Below, piece after piece: positions 10,020 through 18,718 of a stretch of DNA of 64,000 nucleotides. Position 1 is the stretch's first letter; each line of letters starts with the position of its first letter. Source of the stretch: Diplonema japonicum (lineage: Eukaryota > Euglenozoa > Diplonemea > Diplonemida > Diplonemidae). Made by a program: the position numbers and the translations under genes. The DNA lies in contig OZ025668.1 in the NCBI GenBank assembly GCA_964019335.1, positions 310,001 to 374,000 on the forward strand. The letters are read 5' to 3'. The notes under the pieces were generated by a model. It worked only from the letters and a program-made list of their open reading frames with translations. It did no database searches and had not been told where the DNA came from.

Positions 10020-11243
10020 CTACCCTTCTACCCCGCCGTTCAAATATTCCACGTTTACTTTCACGACGTCACGAAGCGTTGCGAGAGCATCGCCGAGATG
10101 GTCCTTTGTTACCCCGTACTTGCTGTACCAGTGCAGATAAGCCCCTGATAGGTACTTTGCAAATGCTTGGTTGGACAGCGGTATCAAGAAACTGAGCAAA
10201 GTGTGCGGGCACGTCAAGGCGCGAACGATTAATCTGCGGTGCTTGTCCGTAGCAGGGTACAGCAAAGGCGACTGCACCACAGCGGACCTGCACGGAGGCG
10301 GGACCTTTTGCAAGATTTCGTACCCTTGTTCCGTCTCTACCTTGCTCGGGCTGGACGCTACCAAGGATGCCCCCACCGTTTTTTTATGCTTCTTGACGAC
10401 AGCCCTCACCGCAGTGCCCCAAGGATCACACTCGTAAGACGTTTCAAACAGCGACACAAACGCAACCTTATGGTACTCATGGGGGGCATTCTCCCCCACC
10501 AGCGAGCTGCCTATAAAAGGGACGTAGCCTCGTTGCAGCAAGAGAAGCATTGATGTTGTGATGCTGTCGTTGATATCTTTCAAGGAAACCGTTTTGCGGG
10601 TTTTTGCAAGTGAGGTTGAGATATCTTGATTCGAGAAGAGAAGGATCAGACTGGAGTGCCTGTAAAGGTGGGACAGTGTTAGGGCAGCGTTGATGCTCGA
10701 TACTGCGGTGTCGCCGAAGGAGTGGGGGGCAACTACCACTGAGATGTAATAACTGGCTTCTTCCTTGAACTGTTTCTTGGCTTCGCCTATCAGCCTTGAC
10801 CCTAACCCGCTGCCAGTGCCTCCTGCTAAGGAATGTATGAACATTACAGTTTCAACATAACCCCCAGCTCGTTTGATCTCTTCCTGTAAAGCTGTCAGTG
10901 CCCGCTCCACGATCGGTACTATAAGTGGTGTCCATTTCGTGGTGAATGCCGGTTTCTTCCTTATTTGGTTGCCTTTGGGAGGTGATTGCTTGCAGGCTCC
11001 TGTGTACCCGAAGGCCCAGTTGTTACCTCTGCCTTCCTCTTCCCACACAAAGCTTTGTCTTCTAAACAGCCTTTTTCGGTCCTGTTTCAGTACCCCTTCA
11101 ATCACTTTCGGTTCCGTGTCAACCCCAACACACCTTACACACCCGTCTGTGTGATGCGTCCGTTCGTTTCGCTCCAAATTGTTGCATATTTGCGCCCCGA
11201 TCTGCACCCCGCACTGCCCTACCAACACAAAGACAACAGACAT
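10020..11243 (-). CDS. TUBD1: Delta-tubulin
   Basis: A 407-residue tubulin-superfamily protein. GTPase motifs: GQCGVQIG near residue 9, VGVDTEPKVIEG near 39-50, and the signature AGGTGSGLG near 140-148. Features that select delta over alpha/beta/gamma/epsilon: GNNWAFGY around residue 73, LTLSHLYRHSS in the middle, and the end AYLHWYSKYGVTKDHLGDAL, which aligns with the delta family pattern of AY.H.Y.K.G. The in-frame GTG one codon upstream is not needed; ATG at 11243 is the start, preceded by GCAG-TG. Delta-tubulin is needed for triplet microtubules of basal bodies and centrioles, so it implies a cell with a flagellum or cilium at some stage. A stretch of about 20 basic residues (about 85-105) looks like a lineage insertion. 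Confidence 0.9.
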   Translation of the reverse strand: MSVVFVLVGQCGVQIGAQICNNLERNERTHHTDGCVRCVGVDTEPKVIEGVLKQDRKRLFRRQSFVWEEEGRGNNWAFGYTGACKQSPPKGNQIRKKPAFTTKWTPLIVPIVERALTALQEEIKRAGGYVETVMFIHSLAGGTGSGLGSRLIGEAKKQFKEEASYYISVVVAPHSFGDTAVSSINAALTLSHLYRHSSLILLFSNQDISTSLAKTRKTVSLKDINDSITTSMLLLLQRGYVPFIGSSLVGENAPHEYHKVAFVSLFETSYECDPWGTAVRAVVKKHKKTVGASLVASSPSKVETEQGYEILQKVPPPCRSAVVQSPLLYPATDKHRRLIVRALTCPHTLLSFLIPLSNQAFAKYLSGAYLHWYSKYGVTKDHLGDALATLRDVVKVNVEYLNGGVEG

Positions 11244-11404
11244 CACTGCGGTCCCTTATGATGCTTGTTGCTCCGCCTTTCCAACACCATCAATGTGTAC
11301 GGTAATAAAAAACAAAACTTGAATTCTTTTTTTTTTTTTTTTCATTTCGGGTGAAAACCCTACTTTTCTTTCTTTTTTTTTTTTTTCCCTCTTTTTTTTA
11401 TTTC

Positions 11405-13093
11405 TCAGTACTCAAAATAGCTAGGTTTGTCACTTCCCTTCAACAACTCGAACAAAAACCTTTCTTGCTCCATGACTTCTGGGGGCCTGTCTTCGGGAGC
11501 CTGTATTGACAACAATCTTGAGGCCTCATTCTTCACCCCTAAGAGGTACGCACGGGCAGCCTCGTTGAAGCGTTCCCAGTCGTTCTTTTGCATCTGGTAC
11601 ATCCACTCACCTTGTGCGTCTGGGGAACTTGGGGCTTGGTCAAGCACTTCGTAAAGGAAGATGGTAGTTTGGTTCGCAATATGCGACCGCAACCTCACCG
11701 CAGTAAGGAGAAGCCGCATGGGGACCAGATAGTACGTCTCTTTGTAGGTCTCGTAGGCACACGTCAAGCGCAGCCCGTGCACCACATCGTAGTGCACGGC
11801 CACAGAGGCTGCTACGGCAGCAGCACCAATGGTGCTGTGCGAGAGCAACTCCTGGCACCCCAGCGTGCCGCAGTGGGTCAAGCCGGTGGACACCCCAGCA
11901 ACGACATTCTCTATGAACCCCACAACGGCCATCCCTGTCTCGATGCTGCACTTTGCGTGGGACGCGTTCTTTTTGCTTGCATTGAAACTGCAGTGGACCC
12001 TGTCGCCGAGAACGATGCCTACAACGCCGCCATGCCCACGGCACACGTCAAGCACCGTCGAGATGTACATCTCGAACAGAAATGGGAAGTCGTTTGTGGC
12101 GACACGCGCATGAGTGTCGAGCATGTTGGCCACCAGAAAGCTTGCCTTCCGCTTTTCAAGAAACGTTGCAATCAAGCTGCAACAAGCACCGAGGGCTGGT
12201 ACCAAACTGTGTCTGCTGGAGTACGCGGTGTTCTCACTTGGCTCGCGCAACACGTTTGAACTTTGCACGGAAGGCGAACCCCCAGAGGTTCTGTAATTTG
12301 CTTGCTGGAGGCAGAACTGAGGGAGGTAAGGGCGGTAAGTTTGCAAGTTGACGAGGATGGTCGAGAAGGCACCGTGGAGGGGAGGGGGGAAGACCGATCC
12401 CTGAAGTATCAGTTCCGCCTGCACAAGGTCGAACTTTGACAGACACGACGCAATGCCTTCTGCAGCAGTGATGACGGCGTCCATCTTCTTGTGCTCCTCA
12501 TACAACCCAGTAGCGAACAGGCGTGTGAAGTAGAAATCCAACACGAATATTGTGCACCGTGCAAGAAAGCCTTCGGTTTCAGTTAAAACGTTCCGAGAGC
12601 ATGGAAGAGACGAGCAACCGCCCCACACTTTTTGCCGCTCTTCCTGTGTTGTTAGGAAGCTTAGGTCAAACAACCCGAACCTAGTAGTTGTCTCCATCAT
12701 CACAACAGCAAGCCACAAGATCACCATCGCAATGATGTTTCTTGCTACTCTTGTCCGCAGGCGGCAAAACAGAGAAATATCACATAGAAGAACGAATACT
12801 GACCAGACGCGCATCCCTCTGTTCACTAGGTGGTCCAGATCTATGATTACCAGCGACACAGCGATCAGGTACAGGGCCCATTCTACTAGGGCTTTTTTCT
12901 TGCGCAAAAAGATTTCTACAATGCCCATGAAACACCCTATGAACCCAGGGACAGCTTTCGTCATTCTAAATACGCCATTCGACGAGTTGAGAAAGATGTC
13001 GATGAAATGTAGTATCACCAAAACTCCAAAAAACCACCCGAGTGTCTTTCTGTGCACAATCACCGAGCTTTCCTGTTTTCCCGGTTCGATCAT
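11405..13093 (-). CDS. Multi-span membrane protein with degenerate nucleotide-cyclase domain
   Basis: A 562-residue protein. Residues about 20-205 contain five or six hydrophobic segments (for example TLGWFFGVLVILHFIDIFL, ALYLIAVSLVIIDL, NIIAMVILWLAVVM). A soluble half follows with remnants of a class III cyclase fold: FLVANMLDTH, GGVVGIVLGDRVHCSF, then VSTGLTHCGTLGC and HSTIGAAAVAASVA, the last resembling the segment that normally reads VIGD..N.AAR. The metal-binding aspartates and the Asn/Arg pair are not conserved, so catalysis is unlikely; a sensor or dimerisation role is possible. No intron. The layout of membrane module plus cyclase fold recalls receptor-type cyclases of protists. Family assignment is by pattern only. 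Confidence 0.65.
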   Translation of the reverse strand: MIEPGKQESSVIVHRKTLGWFFGVLVILHFIDIFLNSSNGVFRMTKAVPGFIGCFMGIVEIFLRKKKALVEWALYLIAVSLVIIDLDHLVNRGMRVWSVFVLLCDISLFCRLRTRVARNIIAMVILWLAVVMMETTTRFGLFDLSFLTTQEERQKVWGGCSSLPCSRNVLTETEGFLARCTIFVLDFYFTRLFATGLYEEHKKMDAVITAAEGIASCLSKFDLVQAELILQGSVFPPPLHGAFSTILVNLQTYRPYLPQFCLQQANYRTSGGSPSVQSSNVLREPSENTAYSSRHSLVPALGACCSLIATFLEKRKASFLVANMLDTHARVATNDFPFLFEMYISTVLDVCRGHGGVVGIVLGDRVHCSFNASKKNASHAKCSIETGMAVVGFIENVVAGVSTGLTHCGTLGCQELLSHSTIGAAAVAASVAVHYDVVHGLRLTCAYETYKETYYLVPMRLLLTAVRLRSHIANQTTIFLYEVLDQAPSSPDAQGEWMYQMQKNDWERFNEAARAYLLGVKNEASRLLSIQAPEDRPPEVMEQERFLFELLKGSDKPSYFEY

Positions 13094-13696
13094 ATTTCTT
13101 TTTTTGTTTTTTGTTTTTGTTTTGTGCGGTAAGTTCCGCCCCTTGAGAGGAATAAAGGAAAAGAAACTTTATATAAAAAAAAAAGAAAATAAAAATCTTC
13201 TTTCTGGAGGAAAAAAAAAAGAAGGGGGGAGGGAGGGTAGGGGGGGTAGAAAGAGAGGGAAGTGGGAGTCATTGCTTTTTTTTTTTTTATATGTTTCTTT
13301 TTTTTTTTTATATAGAAAACTGCCCATTCATTCCCTCCCTCTTCCCTTCCCTCCCGACCCATCACTTCGTGTTTGGCTGTGAGTTTCTATGCGTGTTGTC
13401 ATTTTTACTCATCTTACTCATTTCTTGTGGCACCATGTTGCCTGTCGCGTCCTCCTTTTTTTTAGAAAAAAAATATGTTACAAATATGTTAAAAAAAATG
13501 GAGGAAAAAAAAAAGGAGAGAAAGGGAGAAAAGAAAAGAAAAAAGAAAACGGAATCAAAAAAAATAAACGGAAAAATAAATAAAAAGGCTTGACTCCAGA
13601 AGGGGGACGGGAGGATGTGAAGAGACACTCATAAATCTTTTTTTTTCTTTTTTTTCCCTTTTTTTTTTTTCTTCATTCCCGTCCTCGTTCACGTTC
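13094..13696. other. Low-complexity intergenic gap
   Basis: About 600 nt of purine-rich or pyrimidine-rich sequence and A/T runs. Open frames give Lys/Glu or Phe/Pro low-complexity strings only. No gene seen. Confidence 0.6.
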
Positions 13697-14151
13697 TCAC
13701 TTCTCTGGCTCGGGCCACATCCTCTCATAGTCCCAGTAGAGAGGATGCTCACTCTCCAGGCCTGGCGCGTCCTTCAGTGCTGCGGGGTTGGGGTTGCTGG
13801 CCAGAGTCCTTGTAGGTGCCTGTTGCAGGTAGTCATCAGCTGTTTCGTTGTATGAGTAGAAGTGGATCTGTTGAAATGTTTTTTTTTTTCTTTTGTCACT
13901 TCCTTTTTCATACCAATGGCTTGGGCACTTGTTCTAGCAGTGGTGCCATTTCCTCTTTAAGGTGCCATTTGAGATCGTCGATTAGTGCGTCACGAGGCAC
14001 TAGCACAGAGGTTAGATGCGAAGGCAGTTTAGTCGTTCCTTTTTTTTTTTTTTTTTTTTTTCTTTTTGGGCACACCTCTGGGCTTCACCCAAACCCTGAG
14101 CCTGTCACCTCCGCTATCCGCAATAGAGCGTGGGGGAAGCATCGCGACCAT
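13697..14151 (-). CDS. Small three-exon gene of unknown function
   Basis: No single open frame reveals this gene. Exons on the minus strand are 14151-14076, 14038-13914 and 13867-13697, joined across GTGTGC...AAAAG (14039-14075, 37 nt, mostly A) and GTATGA...CAACAG (13868-13913, 46 nt). The product is 123 residues with normal, non-repetitive composition. Landmarks: RLRVWVKPRG, then VLVPRDALIDDLKWHLKEEM, then IHFYSYNETADDYLQ and the acidic-aromatic end LYWDYERMWPEPEK. The middle weakly recalls the ubiquitin-like header of crinkler-type proteins (hydrophobic strand, then a DDLK helix), but this is tentative. All three frame joins are consistent, which supports it as a real gene. Confidence 0.68.
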
Positions 14152-14281
14152 TTCTTTTTTTTTTTTTTTTTTTTTTTGTTGCAGTAAACGCTTTTTTTTT
14201 TTTTTTTTTATCAATATTTTTTTTTTGTTTGAAAAAAGAATCTTCATAAAAAAACGGGGGGGGGGAAAGGTACAACAAAAG

Positions 14282-14314
<33 letters not shown>

Positions 14315-14344
14315 ACACACTTCCATCTCCCCTTTCCCTTTTCT

Positions 14345-14779
14345 TTAACAAGGGATTATATCCTCAGCAGCTGTGTTTATCCGTCGCTTTGATGAGTCAA
14401 GTCTCTGGTCCCACAGAACGTTGAGCCCCGCGGGAAGGTTAACGTCATCAGAAGGCCCTTGTATGGTTCCTAGGGTGCCGCAGGGTACTACCTTGACTCC
14501 TCTGACAGAGAGGTCAACAGAGGCCACAACACGCTGCCCTACCTCGTATGATAAAGTGTCGGGCTGGGGGAGTGGGGTCCGGGGGGTCCGGGCTTTGCGT
14601 TCAGGAGAGACACTTTCTCGTCTTGCCGCGGAGCGGCCTCTCCTTTGCCGTCCCATCAGTAAAATCTCCTCCGCTTGCCGTGCCAAATCCTTCGATCTTT
14701 CTCTTATCACCTCTGTCTCTCGTGCTCGCCGTTCGCTTTGTTCACACAGCCATATGATCCCTTCTTCGATGCGATTCAT
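14345..14779 (-). CDS. Small coiled-coil protein with SH3/KOW-like C-terminus, unknown function
   Basis: A 144-residue frame starting at ATG 14779. Residues 1-45 are a charged amphipathic helix (SERRARETEVIRERSKDLAR), followed by an Arg/Ser/Pro-rich linker. Residues about 75-144 look like a small beta-barrel of the SH3/KOW kind: VGQRVVASVDL, PCGTLGTIQGP and AGLNVLWDQR. The frame ends just upstream of a 32-nt A-run. Codon use resembles the neighbouring genes. No family recognised. Confidence 0.6.
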   Translation of the reverse strand: MNRIEEGIIWLCEQSERRARETEVIRERSKDLARQAEEILLMGRQRRGRSAARRESVSPERKARTPRTPLPQPDTLSYEVGQRVVASVDLSVRGVKVVPCGTLGTIQGPSDDVNLPAGLNVLWDQRLDSSKRRINTAAEDIIPC

Positions 14780-15195
14780 TTCCTCTCGTGGTTTTTTTTT
14801 TTTTTTTTTTTTTTGTGTATTTTTCCTTTTTTTTTTTTTTTTCGCTCCATATTCGCTAAGTGACCCGCCCTATGTCCCAAAGGGGTTATAGGGGGATTTT
14901 GGGGAAAAATTGTCAAAAATGCCCAAAGGTTCATTGAATTTTTTTTTCCAAAAAATCCATATGTCGAACATGAAAGAACGGTGAGTTCCAAGGAAGTTCC
15001 AAAAAAGTTTTTCAAAAAAAAAAAAATATTGGGGGCCAACCAAAATGACCTTGGAAGTCACCATTTTGAGTTTTGGCCATTTTTGCCAAACTTTTGCAAC
15101 TGGGCACTTTTCCCTTTGAAAAACATGGTTAACAGGGTTCGATCCCAGAAGCCAGCATCTTCCTGACCAGTAGTTCAGCCGAAAATATTTTCGAA

Positions 15196-15267
15196 GGCGT
15201 AGTAGTCTAGTTGGGGGGGTTTTGCCCTGTACCTAGGCGAAGCGGGTTCAAGCCCCACTCCAGCGGA
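15196..15267 (+). ncRNA. tRNA-like module with polymerase III A and B boxes
   Basis: TAGTCTAGTTGG (15203-15214) matches the A-box consensus and GGTTCAAGCCC (15245-15255) matches the B box, at tRNA-like spacing. TTGCC and GGCGA could form an anticodon-like stem, but around a 9-nt loop, and the acceptor arms do not pair. It is therefore a tRNA-derived or SINE-like promoter rather than a working tRNA gene. It lies inside the inverted-repeat element. Confidence 0.45.
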
Positions 15268-15470
15268 TTTTTTTAGGCTCACCACAGGGGAGAAACGGCA
15301 GCCTGAACCGGTGTTTCCGCAAAAGCTTTTCGTAAGCTTGTGGGAGTCTAGTTGAAGAAAAGTGCAGTTTTGAGGGAAGGACAGCTCTTAACATTGTAAG
15401 ATTGTTAGTTGTTAGTCAGTAAGCATAACAGTCCTGTCCTCTGCACTTCGGCCGTAATCACCAAATACAA

Positions 15471-15713
15471 ATGGGTGGAGATGACGAGAAGGTCAAAGAG
15501 GGTTCCATAGGGGAGTTTATAGTTGAAGAGACAGATGCGCGTCTACGCCGTCCACCACAGGGCAACGTACAGTCCAAATGGCATAGTCATTTGAAAGTGA
15601 CGTTGCCTTTGGGGCAGAAGTTATTTCTGCTTGGAAGGTACTTATGTGGGAATTACACCGATCACCGGTCACGTTTGCGTTGGAAGATCCTTGACCCGCG
15701 TGCCCTGGTTTGA
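15471..15713 (+). CDS. Open frame inside the inverted-repeat element, first of an overlapping pair
   Basis: An 80-residue frame beginning at an ATG, one of few plus-strand frames with non-repetitive composition (KVTLPLGQKLFLLGRYL). It overlaps the next frame by 83 nt in a different phase, so the two could be one protein broken by a frameshift, a programmed shift, or an unrecognised splice. Function unknown; position inside the element suggests an element-encoded protein or its remnant. Confidence 0.35.
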   Translation: MGGDDEKVKEGSIGEFIVEETDARLRRPPQGNVQSKWHSHLKVTLPLGQKLFLLGRYLCGNYTDHRSRLRWKILDPRALV

Positions 15714-16317
15714 TGACCAGCCTGACGACGGAACGGAGACTATGAAACAAGCAGTGACGACGACCGGAGAATACTTCCTACTCCTGAGAGCACACGGGCA
15801 ACTCGAAGGGAAAGACCAAAGCAAGCCCTTCCAGCCAGCAGAGAGCCTCAGACAACGAGGACTCCAGATGGACAGGATCGCGATAGCGAAGAGGGCAAGA
15901 AGTGAGATGTCAGAGCAGACGGAGTGGAAGTGCCATAAGCAGGCAAAAACAAAGGATGGCACCCCAGCCTCATCTTGTACAAGAAGCACAAGGCCGAGGA
16001 AGCAGAGGAGGGCCACCCGAGGCACAACAGAGGACATGGACAACCTCCCCAACGCAGCAGCAACAACAGTAACAGCAGCAACAGCACCAGCAGTAGCAGC
16101 AAAGACAGTAGCGACAACAGAAAGTAAAGAAGAAGACATCAGTATCTCCTCCCCCTTCCTCCTCCTTCTCCCCTTCCTGCTGTTCTACTTCGGGTGGATC
16201 AAGCATCTGAAGAAACAACAGATTTTTCTGGTGACCCCTACTCTTCAGTGTACTAGAAACGTACACGACGCACCCCTGGAACAGATAACGGAAGGAAACG
16301 CTATGCACACCACCTGA
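15631..16317 (+). CDS. Second overlapping frame in the inverted-repeat element, with C-terminal hydrophobic span
   Basis: A frame of up to 228 residues. The start is unclear, because the segment before ATG 15631 overlaps the previous frame. The first third is ordinary (YVGITPITGHVCVGRSLT, then VPWFDDQPDD). The middle is Lys/Arg- and then Ala/Thr-rich from ACA/GCA/CAG repeats. Near the end is one strong hydrophobic segment (FLLLLPFLLFYFGWI) followed by basic residues, like a tail anchor. No transposase or polymerase motif is visible. Confidence 0.35.
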   Translation: MEGTYVGITPITGHVCVGRSLTRVPWFDDQPDDGTETMKQAVTTTGEYFLLLRAHGQLEGKDQSKPFQPAESLRQRGLQMDRIAIAKRARSEMSEQTEWKCHKQAKTKDGTPASSCTRSTRPRKQRRATRGTTEDMDNLPNAAATTVTAATAPAVAAKTVATTESKEEDISISSPFLLLLPFLLFYFGWIKHLKKQQIFLVTPTLQCTRNVHDAPLEQITEGNAMHTT

Positions 16318-16687
16318 GTGGTAGGAGCTGAAGAAGCACGTGAGCGGGAGCCTGATGATGAAGCACGGAGAAGACATTATCAAGTAGCTCAGGAAGCTGA
16401 AGTAGTACGACGGACCGAGGAAGACGACAGTCACCACAATGGGACTCGTACTAGACTTCGAGAACAGGGAAAGGGGTAGATAAGTAGAGATAAGTAGACA
16501 AGGACGTTCCAGAACAGGAACCTCCTTTAGCTCATCTCTTATTCTGTGTTTATTTCATCACAGTGTTGATGGGCTGAGGCACGTCGTGAGTGTGTATCGC
16601 AGAGGATATCTGGTGTGGAAAGAAGGGAACCTACTCCACCCACTAAGCTGGATGCGTGAGTAAAGATGGGGGGTCAGAGTTTTGAAT

Positions 16688-16770
16688 TCCTGTGTGGTAG
16701 AGTGGTTTCCGTGCTCACTTGTCAGGCCCCCTTGTTCCAGGAGTCGCGGGTTCGAATCCCGACGCAGTGG
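16688..16770 (+). ncRNA. Second tRNA-like module with perfect A and B boxes
   Basis: TGGTAGAGTGG (16695-16705) is a perfect A box and GGTTCGAATCC (16749-16759) a perfect B box. A second B box, GGTTCGAACCC, follows at 16783-16793. A T-arm can be drawn with four of five pairs, but the sequence after it (CGCAGTG) has no complementary 5' acceptor strand. It looks like a SINE-type or decayed tRNA promoter inside the inverted-repeat element. Confidence 0.5.
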
Positions 16771-17008
16771 TTTTTTCATCAGGGTTCGAACCCCACTTGT
16801 GCCGTGTTTTTTCCACTGGAGCTGCTTCATTTTTGTATAGTACAAAGTAAGGCACCAAAAAACTCTTTATTACAAAAAAAAATTCCATAAGTCGAACATT
16901 GGGCCCCGGACGCAAATAAATCCATTCCAACCCTAGAAAAAGCAATTAGAAATTTTTTTAGCTCTTCAAAATGCGGGTTCTGGTGGGTCACTTAGCGAAT
17001 ATGGAGCG

Positions 17009-17435
17009 TTTTGACAAACTTGAACAAACAAATTTAAAAAAAATAATAAGAAAACCCCTTTAAAATGCAGACAAATAAATGCGCTGGAACATGGGGTGAG
17101 TTTGAGATAAAGGGGAATGGGAGAGAAAGAGAGGTGAGTTGGAAAAGAAACACACACAAAAAAAAAAAAAGAAATCCACAGATGAAATTAGGGGGAGCGC
17201 AAGAAAGAGAGAGGAGAGATAGCCGTTCTTTTCTTTTTTTTTTTTCTCTCTGCCATTTAAAAAAAAAAAAAAAAAAAAAAGGGCCCTCCGCCTTATTATA
17301 CCCTCTGGGAATTCCTGACAATTCCTGAACTGCACCTATGTCTACCCAAGGGTAAGGGTTTTCTGTTGATTCAGGAATGTGGAGTTCTTTCCTTTTTGTT
17401 GAGTGAACCAGCCGGGTCAACTCGACCTTATCATG

Positions 17436-17476
<41 letters not shown>

Positions 17477-17967
17477 GGCATTGGGCTCAATTGATTTTCT
17501 TCTTGGCCCGTAAATCTCCGGTATAATATGGCGGGGCTTAAAGAAAAAATTTAAGAGAGGAAAGAAAATATCACACAGGAAAAAAAAAGGGGGGGTACCA
17601 GGAGGTAGGAGCATTCGCTCAATGAGCAGTGCATTTGGGGGGAAGGGGCAAGAAAGGACTCCTTTTTTTTAAAATACTTTCACTTTTTTTTAATTGTCTT
17701 CCTTCCTACGGGTGGATTTCATTTTTTTTTCCCTTTTCTTTCACGAACACACTCTCTCTCCTTCTCATTTGTTTCTTTCATTACTTTCATTTTTTTTTTA
17801 ATAGGTTGGGAGAACGGGGGAAACAAAAAAAAGATAAAATAAGAAAAAAAAAAAGAAAAAGAAAACGGGCGGGGGAAATAAAAAAAAAACGAGGAAAAAA
17901 AAAAAGAAAACCATACCAGAAGGAAAACGTAACAAAAAAAAAGGGGGGGAGGGGGTCCGGGTTCGAA
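17009..17967. other. Intergenic stretch, possible unassigned coding scraps
   Basis: Mostly homopolymers (including T-runs around 17439-17475) and purine-rich sequence. On the minus strand 17290-17435 reads as ordinary-looking peptide (KVELTRLVHSTKRKELHIPE) and 17490-17540 as PRHIIPEIYGPRRKSIEP, but I could not join them with credible splice sites. They may be decayed exons or a repeat fragment. Confidence 0.4.
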
Positions 17968-18047
17968 TCACACAGAACTACAAGAAGAAGAACAGGAAGG
18001 CGCGAAAGGAGGCGGTGTTGAGCTGGCAGCTTCAGGGATGGACGGCT

Positions 18048-18082
<35 letters not shown>

Positions 18083-18515
18083 CCCTCACACATACCCGTC
18101 GCTTGCCACCACTCCATCGTGAGTCACGGCCTTCCCGTGGGTTAAACCGGGAAAACCAAATTCGACAATGCCAGCGTGCGAAACACTCCGCAAGCACTGC
18201 ACTGAAATTCGGGTGCGACTCCTTTGACGTGAAGTAGAAAGTCAGCTTATTCATGTCGAACTGGTACTCAGCCTCGGCGATGGTCATCTGCTCCCCACCC
18301 AAACGATTGAGGATTTCCTGACAATCCACCATAGCCTCCTGTTCCATTCCTGGGAGCACGTGGGACCATCGGTCAACCTCTTGTTGCGTGGCGGCCCGTA
18401 CCATGCTAGGGAATGTCTTGCCTTGATCCACTGTTCCCGCGGGACGGGCTTCCAAAACCATGCCAAGGTCTTCTCCTCTGTCGCCCTCCACGATCTATGG
18501 TGGTTTGCTTTTTCC

Positions 18516-18547
<32 letters not shown>

Positions 18548-18718
18548 ACAAACCACATGCGTCCCGTGTGGTGTGTTCTCGCTGCCCGTGAAGGAGGCGA
18601 TCCTGCCCCGTCTAAACTGAACTAAGACGATGAAAGATTCACCTTTTGCGCTTAATTCGCTGCCCCCTTCGTATGATTCGTCCAGTGTGGGCAGTTCTTC
18701 GTTGCTTGTGAGTGACAT
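17968..18718 (-). CDS. PSP1-domain protein, three exons
   Basis: Exons 18718-18554, 18494-18096 and 18045-17968 are joined across GTTTGT...CCATAG (18495-18553, 59 nt, with a T-run) and GTATGT...AAACAG (18046-18095, 50 nt, with a 34-nt A-run), giving 213 residues. Joining restores the PSP1 pattern: VLVQFRRGRIASF, then HVIVEGDRGEDLGMV across the first junction, then AEYQFDMNKLTFYFTSKE, then ARWHCRIWFSRF. In bacteria this domain is found in YaaT/RicT; in trypanosomatids it occurs in RNA-binding cell-cycle factors. A role in RNA binding here is inferred. The ATG at 18718 is the first in frame. Open frame continues upstream to a possible acceptor TTCCCCACAG near 18800, so a further 5' exon is possible. 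Confidence 0.8.

Larger units (their letters stand above)
14843..17008. mobile_element. 2.17-kb element bounded by perfect 24-bp terminal inverted repeats
   Basis: The 24 bp at 14843-14866 (CGCTCCATATTCGCTAAGTG plus ACCC) are the exact reverse complement of 16985-17008. Both ends are flanked outward by TTTT, a possible short target duplication, though left-hand T-runs make this ambiguous. Just inside each end is a similar TCCATAnGTCGAACAT motif (about 14958 and 16886) in direct orientation. The interior holds two overlapping plus-strand open frames (15471-16317) and two modules with RNA polymerase III A- and B-box sequences. This is the largest block lacking minus-strand host genes in this part of the window. 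A DNA transposon or a non-autonomous derivative fits best. I cannot identify a transposase motif. Confidence 0.7.

Noticed and set aside
15196-16800. Functional tRNA genes
   Set aside because: A and B boxes are good, but the acceptor stems do not pair and the anticodon arms are abnormal.
17034-17438. 134-codon minus-strand frame
   Set aside because: Only its first 45 residues look like real protein; the rest is a homopolymer translation. No splice partner was found, so it is described in the gap entry instead of as a gene.
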